7,979 bases of DNA from NCBI GenBank assembly GCA_002402545.1, contig DHGA01000063.1, positions 1 to 7,979 on the forward strand, in the 5' to 3' direction. The position numbers were made by a program, and so were the translations under genes. The notes under the pieces were generated by a model that made no database searches, was not told the origin of the DNA, and saw nothing but the letters and a program-made list of their open reading frames with translations. The stretch is from Syntrophaceae bacterium UBA4810. Lineage in GTDB: Bacteria; Desulfobacterota; Syntrophia; Syntrophales; Smithellaceae. Shown in pieces: positions 1 through 6,710 of the stretch; the stretch's first letter is position 1, and each line of letters starts with the position of its first letter.

Positions 1-2
1 TT

Positions 3-800
3 CCCGCGCCCGCGCCGGAAGAACATATAGAAGCCATTTCCTCGGAAGAATGGTTTTTGCAGACTTCTCCGGAATTATGCATGAAACGGCTTCTCGCCGC
101 GGGGTATCCGCGTATTTTTCAAATCTGCAAGTGTTTCCGCGACGCGGAAAGAGGCAACCTGCACTTACCCGAATTTACTATGCTGGAATGGTATGTTTCC
201 GGATTCAATTATCTGCGGCTAATGGAGCAGTGCGAAAATATGCTTATTGAAGTATTCAATAAAATGGGCTGTGAAGAAAATATTATCTGGCAAAATAGAA
301 ATATCAATCTCGCCCCTCCCTGGGAAAAAATAAGCGTCGCGGAAGCCTTTTCCAGATACGCGAAAATCAGCTACGATCAGGCCATCGCTGATGACAAGTT
401 TGAAGAAATTATGGCGGACTGCGTCGAACCACATCTCGGAACTGTTCGGCCGACATTTATTTATGATTATCCGTCTGCGTACTCCACGCTGGCGAAGTTA
501 AAAAACGGCACTCCGGATATCGCCGAACGCTTTGAACTATATATAGGATCATTGGAACTTGCTAACGGCTTTTCGGAGCTTGTCGAAGCACAAGAACAAA
601 GAAAACGATTCTTGGATGCTTTGCAGGCACGCGCGCGGAAAAACTGGAAAAATTATCCGATGCCGGAAAAATTTCTTTCATCACTGGAAAAAATACCCGC
701 CGCGGCCGGTATCGCTTTGGGAATTGATCGACTGGCGATGCTGCTTACTGATACAAAATGCATCGACGATATCGTGGCCTTCACACCGGAAATGCTGTGA
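3..800 (+). CDS. epmA: EF-P lysine lysyltransferase EpmA (GenX/PoxA family), 5' end cut by window edge
   Basis: Class II lysyl-tRNA-synthetase paralogue that attaches (R)-beta-lysine to a conserved lysine of elongation factor P, helping ribosomes through polyproline stretches; cytoplasmic. The frame is open from the window edge (first full codon at 3), so 265 residues are visible against about 325 in E. coli EpmA; roughly 60 N-terminal residues, including class II motif 1, lie outside. Seen: FLQTSPELCMKRLLAAGYPR (near-invariant in EpmA), motif 2 CFRDAERG, the PEFTMLEWY block, RFELYIGSLELANGF, and motif 3 GIALGIDRLAML. There is no N-terminal anticodon-binding OB domain in view, and motif 3 has alanine (codon 714-716) where true LysRS has glycine (GLGIGIDR), as I recall a hallmark of EpmA. 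The TTG at 57 is internal, not a start. A terminator follows at 877-907. Family call is secure; the presence of efp upstream is only a guess. Confidence 0.95.
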   Translation, partial: PAPAPEEHIEAISSEEWFLQTSPELCMKRLLAAGYPRIFQICKCFRDAERGNLHLPEFTMLEWYVSGFNYLRLMEQCENMLIEVFNKMGCEENIIWQNRNINLAPPWEKISVAEAFSRYAKISYDQAIADDKFEEIMADCVEPHLGTVRPTFIYDYPSAYSTLAKLKNGTPDIAERFELYIGSLELANGFSELVEAQEQRKRFLDALQARARKNWKNYPMPEKFLSSLEKIPAAAGIALGIDRLAMLLTDTKCIDDIVAFTPEML

Positions 801-876
801 TTGTTATAACTAGCACGTACGATATCAAGAAAATCACCACTATCTTTTCTTAAAATTTATTTTTTACACAACCAAC

Positions 877-907
877 AAAAAAGAGGTGTTGACAACACCT
901 CTTTTTT
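877..907 (+). terminator. Intrinsic terminator after epmA
   Basis: Perfect inverted repeat: GAGGTGTT (883-890), a 3-nt loop GAC, and AACACCTC (894-901), extended by a run of six A (877-882) facing six T (902-907). The G+C-containing 8-bp core followed by a U tract is a classic rho-independent terminator for epmA. The facing A tract means it could also work for - strand transcription. The loop and flanking stem also contain a TTGACA box (see the promoter entry). Confidence 0.88.
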
Positions 908-917
908 CCTTTAGGTT
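889..917 (+). promoter_or_regulatory. Candidate sigma70-type promoter for tolQRAB
   Basis: A perfect -35 consensus TTGACA (889-894) is followed after 17 nt by TAGGTT (912-917). That -10 keeps only the three most conserved positions (T1, A2, T6). The predicted start, near 924, would give a leader of about 32 nt before the GTG of tolQ at 956. The -35 lies across the loop of the epmA terminator, so its consensus match could be partly a by-product of the hairpin sequence. No better pair was seen in 801-955. This is inference from motif matching only. Confidence 0.38.
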
Positions 918-955
918 ACGCTATCCGAAAAAAATCTATTCAGGGAGAGTAAATA

Positions 956-1678
956 GTGAAAGAAATCGGCTCATTAGATTTAGGAGGCAATTTTCACGGC
1001 AGCGTTTTGGGAATGGTTCTTGACGCGGGGCTAATGGTCAAATTCGTTCTTCTGGTCCTGTTGGTTTTTTCCGTCGTTTCCTGGGCGATTATTTTTTTCA
1101 AATTTAAGTATTACCGCAAAATCAAAAAAGAGAACGACGATTTTCGCGCTGATTATCTAAAAAGCAGCAACTTATCTGATGTAAACACGGCTGCCAAAAA
1201 ATATAAAATATCCACAACGGCCGAGGTATTCCGCGTGGGTTACGAAGAGCTATCCAAAGTTAACACCAAAACAAAAGGTTCTGACCGTTCAGCCGATGGT
1301 ATTAATCTTTCCTCACTTGACAATATCGAGCGGTCCTTAAACAACGCCAGTAACAGCGAGATGACCAAACTCGAAAGCGCGATTGGTTTTCTAGCAACTA
1401 CTGGTTCGGCAAGCCCCTTTATAGGACTTTTCGGCACGGTCTGGGGAATCATGGATACTTTTCAGGGAATAGGCGCGCGCGGTTCGGCAACCCTTGCTGT
1501 TGTCGCTCCCGGTATTTCCGAAGCGCTGGTCGCTACCGCCGCGGGGCTTGCCGCGGCCATACCCGCCGTCATTTTTTATAATTACTTTTTAAATAAATCC
1601 AAAATAATGGTTCAGGAAATGGATAATTTCGCCGCCGAGTTTTTAAACATCGTTGAACGGTATTTTATCCGGAAGTAA
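956..1678 (+). CDS. tolQ: TolQ, proton-channel subunit of the Tol-Pal system
   Basis: Inner-membrane MotA/TolQ/ExbB-family protein; with TolR it forms the proton-driven motor that energises TolA. 240 residues (E. coli about 230). Seen: TM1 at about 28-48; a charged cytoplasmic loop at about 50-140 containing a Ser/Asn-rich stretch (108-134); TM2 from about 142, with the family signature FLATTGSASPFIGLFGTVWG (145-164); then TLAVVAPGISEALVATAAG (179-197) leading into TM3, with A-A-I-P-A-V at 200-205; and a short cytoplasmic tail. The start is GTG at 956, with a Shine-Dalgarno GGGAGAG (943-949) at good spacing. ExbB is the main alternative, but the following TolR, TolA, TolB and Pal genes settle it as TolQ. 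First gene of a tightly spaced cluster. Confidence 0.96.
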   Translation: MKEIGSLDLGGNFHGSVLGMVLDAGLMVKFVLLVLLVFSVVSWAIIFFKFKYYRKIKKENDDFRADYLKSSNLSDVNTAAKKYKISTTAEVFRVGYEELSKVNTKTKGSDRSADGINLSSLDNIERSLNNASNSEMTKLESAIGFLATTGSASPFIGLFGTVWGIMDTFQGIGARGSATLAVVAPGISEALVATAAGLAAAIPAVIFYNYFLNKSKIMVQEMDNFAAEFLNIVERYFIRK

Positions 1679-1683
1679 ATATT

Positions 1684-2106
1684 ATGCGCTCATTACGCAG
1701 AAGAAACACAGCACAAAAAGCCATGTCGGAAATTAACGTCACTCCGTTTGTCGACGTTATGCTGGTGCTTCTGATTATTTTTATGGTTACCGCGCCAATG
1801 CTTTCCATGGGAATTGATGTTAACCTGCCCAGGGTAAAGTCAAAAAGCGTCGATGTGACCGAGGAAAAACTTGTTTTAACCATAACCGAGGCAAGAGAAA
1901 TATTTTTAAATAAAAATAAAATGCAGCTGGGAGAACTTAATTTCAAGCTGGAAGCAATATTTTCCAACAGGATCGACCGCGAAGTTTTTTTGCGCGCCGA
2001 TAGAAGTGTTCCTTACGGATTCGTCGTTCAAGTCATGTCGGAAGTACGCAAGGCCGGCGTCGATAAACTCGGGTTGATCACAGAACCGCCCGAAGGAATG
2101 AAATGA
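1684..2106 (+). CDS. tolR: TolR, ExbD/TolR-family motor subunit
   Basis: Inner-membrane partner of TolQ whose single transmembrane helix carries the proton-responsive aspartate and whose periplasmic domain cycles on and off peptidoglycan in E. coli. 140 residues (E. coli 142). Seen: a basic cytoplasmic N terminus (RSLRRR), then MSEINVTPFVDVMLVLLIIF (14-33) with the key aspartate at residue 24 (E. coli D23), a TM helix at about 24-41, and a periplasmic ExbD fold ending in VPYGFVVQVMSEVRKAGVDK and an acidic/Pro tail. Starts 5 nt after tolQ; its Shine-Dalgarno GGAAG (1671-1675) lies within the end of tolQ. Its stop overlaps the tolA start (ATGA, 2103-2106), indicating translational coupling. Confidence 0.96.
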   Translation: MRSLRRRNTAQKAMSEINVTPFVDVMLVLLIIFMVTAPMLSMGIDVNLPRVKSKSVDVTEEKLVLTITEAREIFLNKNKMQLGELNFKLEAIFSNRIDREVFLRADRSVPYGFVVQVMSEVRKAGVDKLGLITEPPEGMK

Positions 2107-2831
2107 AATTCAGAACGCCACAAAACGTTCAAATCAACCCCGACAACAAATTCCATAAAATGATTTATCTTTCCCTGATTCTTCATTTTGTTGTCATTAG
2201 CCTGGTGTTCGTTTCTATCCCTTCCTCTCCGCGGCGCATCACTTTCGGGCCAGTTTATTCCGTCCAGCTGGTCGGTTCTGACGTCGCGCTGGGTAGAGAG
2301 TCTTCCTCGCTCAGCGATTATATACAGGATACCCAAACATCAACTTCATCCATTATAAAGAGAGAAGTTGCCGGTTTAGATTCCGCGCCCATTAAAAAAG
2401 AAGACACAAATAAATTAAAAATAGAAAAAGCGATTGACTCAATCAAACAAAAAGAAATCAGTCAGGGCGAGGGAAAAAGCATTGCAGGCTCCGGTGTTTC
2501 CGCCTCCGCCGGTGCAATGGGGGCGTCCGATCAGGCGACAGCTCACAGAAATGAGTACATCGCGCTGATTCAGTCCAGAGTTAAAAGAAACTGGACGCTT
2601 CCCGCCGCGTTAATGCCCAAAGACAACGTGGAAACAATAATAGAGGTAAAAATATCACGCGGAGGAAATCTGGAACATATCGGATTTGAAAAAAGCTCGG
2701 GAAACAAATATTTTGACGATTCCGCGCTCAACGCCGTTAAAAAATCGGTGCCCTTCCCTCCGTTTCCCGCGTATATATCCGGAAGTCATATTGATATGGG
2801 AATCCGTTTTCACTCCAGGGAGCTACGTTAA
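2103..2831 (+). CDS. tolA: Short TolA / TonB-family energy transducer
   Basis: Inner-membrane protein that carries force from TolQR to TolB-Pal at the outer membrane. 242 residues, much shorter than E. coli TolA (about 421). Seen: a cytoplasmic N terminus of about 19 residues; one TM helix at about 20-39 with the S-x3-H pair (S24, H28) typical of TolA/TonB anchors; a periplasmic linker at about 40-147 rich in Ser, Lys, Asp and Gln, without the long Ala/Lys helical domain II; and a TonB/TolA C-terminal domain (148-242) with Y-I-A-L-I-Q-S-R-V-K-R-N-W, an EVKISRGGNL strand and the VPFPPFP segment. No cysteine is present, so the disulfide of E. coli domain III is absent. Shine-Dalgarno AAGGA (2093-2097). 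On sequence alone it could be called TonB; operon position makes it TolA. Confidence 0.88.
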   Translation: MKFRTPQNVQINPDNKFHKMIYLSLILHFVVISLVFVSIPSSPRRITFGPVYSVQLVGSDVALGRESSSLSDYIQDTQTSTSSIIKREVAGLDSAPIKKEDTNKLKIEKAIDSIKQKEISQGEGKSIAGSGVSASAGAMGASDQATAHRNEYIALIQSRVKRNWTLPAALMPKDNVETIIEVKISRGGNLEHIGFEKSSGNKYFDDSALNAVKKSVPFPPFPAYISGSHIDMGIRFHSRELR

Positions 2832-2852
2832 ACCAAGAAAGGCAGTATTTAC

Positions 2853-4181
2853 ATGAAGCAACTTTCTAAAATCGCGTTACTTACGTTAACAATATTTAGC
2901 TGTCTTATTTTGCCAAATCAAGCGTCGGCAAAAATTTACATAGACATAGATTCCCCGTCATTCCAGCAATTTCCTATCGCTATCTGCGATTTGAACAATA
3001 TCTCTTCGGGCTCGGCGCAAACGACCAATATCGGCGTTGCCCTTGCTGATGAAATAAAGAAATATCTTTCCATGACCGGAATTTTCAATATTTTAAACAA
3101 AAAAAGTTTCCTGGAAAAAATGGAACCAGGAAATCCCGATATTATAGAAAAAGTATATTTCCCGGACTGGTCGCTCATCGGCGCCGATTATTTAGTACGG
3201 GGCAATATATTGCAAAAAGGCAAACAAATAATTGTCGACAGCAGACTTTTTGACGTCACGCGAAGCGAACTCATCATGAGTAAAAAATATTCCTCTGCTT
3301 CTGATGATCAAAAAGATTTAGCTAAAACAATTGCGTCGGATATTTTACTGGCTCTCACCGGAGACGAAGGAGAATTCAACACAAAGATAGCGTTTATTTC
3401 CAAAAATAATGATTCTTCTGATATTTACACTATCGATTATGACGGGTCGAATCAGACCAAAATTACCAATCACCAATCACTAATCATGTCACCGCGCTGG
3501 TCGCCGGACAATAAATATGTAGCCTTTACGTCTTTTAAAGAAGGCGCTCCGAAAGTCTTCATCAAAAATCTGCAAACAGGAGCGGAAAAAAGGGTGTCCG
3601 ATTATGAAGGTCTAAATCTATGCGGGTCCTTTTCTCCGGACGGGAAATATCTGCTTTTAACCCTGAGCAAAGAAGGCATTGAGGATATATATTCTTTAAA
3701 TGTAGAAACCTTGCGGCTTAATCGCCTGACGCAAAGCTATTCCATTGATGTTTCCCCTGCTTGGTCTCCGAACGGCATGCAAATAGCTTTTGTTTCCAAC
3801 CGATCCGGTTCGCCGCAAATTTACGTGATGGATGCTGACGGAAATAACGTCAGAAGAATAACTTATGAGGGAAATTACAATACATCGCCATCCTGGTCGC
3901 CCCGCGGTAACCGCATCGCCTACGAAGGAAGAGTCTACGGCAGATACCAGATTTTTTCCATTGATACGGAAGGCAATAATCTCATCCAGTTAACTTTTGA
4001 TAACGCTGATAATGAATCGCCTTCCTGGTCTCCTTCCGGCAGACAAATAGTATATACTTCAAAAACTGCTTCCCGAAGCAGAATTTGCATCATGAACGCC
4101 AATGGTTTAAATATCAGATATTTAAATGAAAACGTGAATCGCGCGGTCATGCCTGTTTGGTCTTCTCGTTTCAAAAAATAG
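2853..4181 (+). CDS. tolB: TolB, periplasmic beta-propeller of the Tol-Pal system
   Basis: Soluble periplasmic protein that binds Pal and, through its mature N terminus, TolA. 442 residues, normal for the family (about 430). Seen: a Sec signal peptide with hydrophobic core IALLTLTIFSCLIL and a likely cleavage after ASA (residue 26); a mature start KIYIDIDSPSF that resembles the TolA-binding strand of E. coli TolB (EVRIVID); an alpha/beta N-terminal domain to about 165; then a C-terminal propeller with repeated WSPDG-type motifs: PRWSPDNKYVAF (from 214), GSFSPDGKYLL, PAWSPNGMQIAF, PSWSPRGNRIAY, PSWSPSGRQIVY, and a last degenerate PVWSS. Start ATG at 2853 with Shine-Dalgarno AGAAAGG (2836-2842). 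Located 21 nt after tolA, so almost certainly co-transcribed. Confidence 0.97.
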   Translation: MKQLSKIALLTLTIFSCLILPNQASAKIYIDIDSPSFQQFPIAICDLNNISSGSAQTTNIGVALADEIKKYLSMTGIFNILNKKSFLEKMEPGNPDIIEKVYFPDWSLIGADYLVRGNILQKGKQIIVDSRLFDVTRSELIMSKKYSSASDDQKDLAKTIASDILLALTGDEGEFNTKIAFISKNNDSSDIYTIDYDGSNQTKITNHQSLIMSPRWSPDNKYVAFTSFKEGAPKVFIKNLQTGAEKRVSDYEGLNLCGSFSPDGKYLLLTLSKEGIEDIYSLNVETLRLNRLTQSYSIDVSPAWSPNGMQIAFVSNRSGSPQIYVMDADGNNVRRITYEGNYNTSPSWSPRGNRIAYEGRVYGRYQIFSIDTEGNNLIQLTFDNADNESPSWSPSGRQIVYTSKTASRSRICIMNANGLNIRYLNENVNRAVMPVWSSRFKK

Positions 4182-4405
4182 ACTTTTGTTACCAAGGTTG
4201 CTTTTTTTTATTTTTTATTGTATATATCTTGATAATGCAAATGGATGACTTCGAAAAGCTGTAAATTATTGATGCGGCTTGTCTTTTTAACATTCCTCAA
4301 TTGAACAATGCTTTTTTTATTGACGGCAAGATGTGAGTTGTGTTTAACTTTTAACAAAATTAATGAAACGAAATTTGAAGAAACAGCATGAAAGGAGAGA
4401 GATAA
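4182..4405. other. Intergenic gap between tolB and pal
   Basis: 224 nt, strongly AT-rich, with no credible gene. It begins with a T-rich tract (4202-4219) after the tolB stop, but no stable G+C stem precedes it, so I do not call a terminator. A GATAAT box (4231-4236) lacks a matching -35 at the usual distance. A better promoter candidate lies at 4320-4348. The gap is large compared with the 0-21 nt spacing in tolQRAB and suggests that pal-cpoB has its own promoter. Confidence 0.6.
4320..4348 (+). promoter_or_regulatory. Candidate sigma70-type promoter for pal-cpoB
   Basis: TTGACG (4320-4325, 5 of 6 matches to the -35 consensus), a 17-nt spacer, then TTTAAC (4343-4348, 4 of 6 to the -10). Transcription would begin near 4355, giving a leader of about 50 nt before the pal start. 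The setting in an AT-rich gap makes chance matches common, so this is tentative. Confidence 0.38.
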
Positions 4406-4906
4406 ATGATGAAAAATAAGATAACAATGATGGGTATTTTGTTTGTAGCACTTTTCAGTCTAGTTTTATTTTCGGGCTGCGCTGAAAAGAAAGCAATAGT
4501 TGCTGAAGGTACTGCGCAGGAACAACCATCTGCTGCTCAGGATGCGGCGACACTTTCGGCTGCCGCTGCCCAGGAGGCTTTAAAAGACATCAACTTTGAT
4601 TATGATAAATCCAATATCGGTACGGAAGCGCGCGTTATCATGAAAGCCAACGCGGATATTCTCCTTAAAAATAGAAATTTCAACATAATTGTTGAAGGAC
4701 ATTGCGACGAAAGAGGAACATCTGAATATAATATGGCCCTCGGAGAAAGACGAGCCCAGGAATCAAAAAAATATTTGATTAACTTGGGCGTGGATGGGGC
4801 AAGAATGAAGACCATTAGTTATGGCGAAGAGCGCCCTCTGGATTCCAGATCTAATGAAGAGGCATGGGCAAAAAACAGACGCGCTCATTTTCTGATTGTT
4901 CAATAG
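4406..4906 (+). CDS. pal: Pal, peptidoglycan-associated outer-membrane lipoprotein
   Basis: Outer-membrane lipoprotein that binds the meso-diaminopimelate peptide of peptidoglycan through an OmpA-like domain and is handed over by TolB during constriction. 166 residues (E. coli 173). Seen: a lipoprotein signal peptide ending in F-S-G-C with lipidated Cys25; +2 residue Ala, compatible with outer-membrane sorting; an Ala/Gln/Glu-rich flexible linker (about 26-58); and an OmpA_C domain from about 60 with INFDYDKSNI, VEGHCDERGTSEYNMALGERRA (95-117, written here as family signature: GH-C-DERGT then N109, L112, R115, R116), and the closing NRRAHFLIV. Strong Shine-Dalgarno AAAGGAGAG (4391-4399); ATG codons at 4406 and 4409 are both possible starts, with the first at the better spacing. 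cpoB follows after 27 nt. Confidence 0.97.
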   Translation: MMKNKITMMGILFVALFSLVLFSGCAEKKAIVAEGTAQEQPSAAQDAATLSAAAAQEALKDINFDYDKSNIGTEARVIMKANADILLKNRNFNIIVEGHCDERGTSEYNMALGERRAQESKKYLINLGVDGARMKTISYGEERPLDSRSNEEAWAKNRRAHFLIVQ

Positions 4907-4933
4907 GCGCATCTTAATTTGAGGTTATAGAAA

Positions 4934-5734
4934 TTGAAAAACTTAGCTTATCTTCTCGTAACAATTTTCTTGCTGGCTGTTTTTGGCTGCGCTACCACTT
5001 CTGACCTGAAAGAGGTTCAGTCTGATTTAAACAAAAAAGTGGACGAAAAGCTGACTGCTATGGAGGCCGATATTGCCGCCATGAAAAAAAGCGTGGACGC
5101 CACGGACGTCATGAGAAAAGGCCAGGCAAACACGGCGGCAGATCTTACTGATCTGAGAGATAACTTAAACCAGTTGCGCGGTCAGTTAGAAGCATTGGCT
5201 GCCAACGCGAAAAAACAAGAACAGCAACTGGACAATCTTCTCCTGAAAATAAATTTTATTGAAAATTTTCTGGAGATAGGCCCAAAGAATATTCCGAGTG
5301 ATAGCCTTGAAAAAGGCAAATCAGAAACCGACGCACCCGATACAAATAAATCTAAAGCCTCAGAGAAAGACCGCGCGTACTCCAGCGCCTATAATACTTT
5401 TAAAGAAGGTAACTACAGTAAGGCGAGAACAGAATTTCAGAATTTCCTAACCGCTTATCCGAAAAGCGAATATTCAGATAACGCGCAATTCTGGATCGGT
5501 GAGTGTTACTTTTTTGAAAATAAATATGAACAGGCAATTCTGGAGTACGAAAAAGTAGTAAAAAATTATCCTGGTGGCAGCAGAGTTGCCTATGCTTTAC
5601 TTAAACAGGGGCTGTCATTCCTTAATCTTGGGGATAAAACAAGTTCCAAATTACTTTTACAGCAGGTAATTAAAGATTATCCCAATACTAATCAGGCGCG
5701 TATCGCTCGCGCGAAATTGCAGGAAATTAAATAG
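4934..5734 (+). CDS. cpoB: CpoB (YbgF), Tol-Pal accessory protein with coiled coil and TPRs; lipoprotein form
   Basis: In E. coli CpoB coordinates Tol-Pal constriction with PBP1B peptidoglycan synthesis. 266 residues. Seen: a hydrophobic signal segment ending A-V-F-G-C with Cys19 and Ala at +2, indicating a lipoprotein (E. coli CpoB is soluble periplasmic); a charged heptad-rich coiled coil at about 24-112, the likely trimerisation region; a low-complexity linker (about 115-145, Lys/Ser/Asp-rich); and three tandem TPRs (146-266) in the YbgF pattern AYNTFKEGNYSKA, AQFWIGECYF, ALLKQGLSFLNLGDK, each closed by YP. The start is TTG at 4934: an in-frame TAG (4928-4930) lies one codon upstream, and the next Met is after the signal peptide. 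GAGG (4921-4924) serves as Shine-Dalgarno. Last gene of the Tol-Pal cluster. Confidence 0.93.
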   Translation: MKNLAYLLVTIFLLAVFGCATTSDLKEVQSDLNKKVDEKLTAMEADIAAMKKSVDATDVMRKGQANTAADLTDLRDNLNQLRGQLEALAANAKKQEQQLDNLLLKINFIENFLEIGPKNIPSDSLEKGKSETDAPDTNKSKASEKDRAYSSAYNTFKEGNYSKARTEFQNFLTAYPKSEYSDNAQFWIGECYFFENKYEQAILEYEKVVKNYPGGSRVAYALLKQGLSFLNLGDKTSSKLLLQQVIKDYPNTNQARIARAKLQEIK

Positions 5735-5756
5735 GCAACAATTTTAGATAATTATG

Positions 5757-5786
5757 AAAAAGGGGCTTTTTATAGCCCCTTTTTTT
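5757..5786. terminator. Bidirectional intrinsic terminator between convergent units
   Basis: An 11-bp inverted repeat: AAAAAGGGGCT (5757-5767) pairs with AGCCCCTTTTT (5774-5784), with a 6-nt T/A loop, followed by more T. The G4/C4 core with A and T tracts on both sides works in either direction. It lies 22 nt after the cpoB stop and 18 nt after the end of the - strand lipoprotein gene, so it ends both transcripts. Confidence 0.92.
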
Positions 5787-5804
5787 ATATTTGCTTATAT
5801 ACTT

Positions 5805-6590
5805 CTACTTTTGATTAATCGGCTCTGTATCTTTCGGTATCTGCAGATCAAAAATCGAGAGGTCATTATTTTCCTCAATTTTCGCATCGTGATATTTTAC
5901 ACGCATATAAGTAATTCCGTCAGCCAGGTTAATGACAATACTGAGGGGCAGGCTGTTTTCTTCGCTGTATTCCCCGTATTGAACATTATATTCTTCCTGC
6001 CCTAGATTATCCTTTTGAACAAATTTTGATAATTTAAGATCATTTTTCAACTTAATTATCTGCGACCCGCTTTTGGGCGATTCTGCTTCTACAATTAGAT
6101 TATCAGCTTCTTTATAGCTTTTATAGTAAGCTTGCTCTTCATTTATCGCCGGAAAAGATCCGATCATAATAAGCACTATATCTTCTATGCTAAGCGGTAA
6201 AATAATATACTGGGTTAAATTGTCAGCTGTCTGTTTTCCCTTATAATATATCTTTTTTGAAGGAATAAAGGCATGCATATTTTCAGGTGTGACTACCAAA
6301 TAATATTCAGGAATCCCCAGAGGGGATAATATCTCCAACCTAAGGTAGGAAGGCCTTTTTAGAATAATAACCGCCTTCATTTTATGATGCCCTCGAAGAT
6401 TAACCAGATCAATTTCTGCCCTGGCACTGATTATTTCTGTTTCTTTGATCTTGCTACCTGCCGTCAAATAAATTTTTTTCGACTGATAATCTTCCGTACG
6501 CAAATCGCTTTTAACACACCCATAATTAATCGCCAGCAAAACAAGCAGCAATTGAATCAGAATATTCATTTTTCTTATATTATTTATCAT
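5805..6590 (-). CDS. LolB-like / DUF4292-type outer-membrane lipoprotein
   Basis: Probably belongs to the LolA/LolB fold group that receives lipoproteins at the outer membrane, inferred from pattern rather than a strong signature. 261 residues from the chosen start. Seen: basic N terminus MINNIRK, hydrophobic core ILIQLLLVLLAI, and Cys25 in I-N-Y-G-C, a lipobox with an unusual Asn at -3; Val at +2. Then ISARAEIDLVNLRGHHKMKA, the KRPSYLRLEILSPLGIPEYY block and the LTQYIILPLSIEDIVLIMIG segment, the usual layout of LolB-like/DUF4292 proteins; the C-terminal half is beta-rich. The start is uncertain: TTG at 6596 has a better spaced AAGAG upstream, and ATG at 6569 would lose both basic residues of the signal, so ATG at 6590 is preferred. 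The upstream TPR gene supports a lolB-type locus. Confidence 0.72.
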   Translation of the reverse strand: MINNIRKMNILIQLLLVLLAINYGCVKSDLRTEDYQSKKIYLTAGSKIKETEIISARAEIDLVNLRGHHKMKAVIILKRPSYLRLEILSPLGIPEYYLVVTPENMHAFIPSKKIYYKGKQTADNLTQYIILPLSIEDIVLIMIGSFPAINEEQAYYKSYKEADNLIVEAESPKSGSQIIKLKNDLKLSKFVQKDNLGQEEYNVQYGEYSEENSLPLSIVINLADGITYMRVKYHDAKIEENNDLSIFDLQIPKDTEPINQK

Positions 6591-6710
6591 AATCAACTAT
6601 TAAAACTCTTGATATTATTTTGAATTATTAAAATATGAAGCTAAAGATATTTTACGCGTATATATAAGACAACATCTAATTATTTAATTTGGTGAGCGGC
6701 TTTCATAAAT

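Noticed and set aside
57..800. TTG at 57 as the start of epmA
   Set aside because: The frame is open back to the window edge and its upstream codons (PAPAPEEHIEA...) are homologous to EpmA sequence, so the gene is cut by the edge rather than starting here.
1240..1452. - strand open frame inside tolQ, and similar opposite-strand frames in tolR, tolA, tolB, pal and the TPR gene
   Set aside because: They overlap well-identified genes throughout, lack ribosome binding sites and resemble no family.
4182..4220. Terminator after tolB
   Set aside because: There is a long T tract, but only a 5-bp A/T-rich pairing can be drawn before it; no G+C stem supports intrinsic termination.
4242..4265. Seven-codon reading frame (ATG GAT GAC...) in the tolB-pal gap
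   Set aside because: No Shine-Dalgarno, tiny length and no sign of a leader-peptide attenuator around it.
6635..6663. - strand promoter for the LolB-like gene (TTGTCT, 17 nt, TATCTT)
   Set aside because: Both boxes match only 4 of 6 in very AT-rich DNA, so chance is as likely; not strong enough to annotate.
6680..6706. Eight-codon - strand reading frame (MKAAHQIK) between the TPR and LolB-like genes
   Set aside because: Only a purine tract upstream and no associated hairpin; too short to support as a gene.
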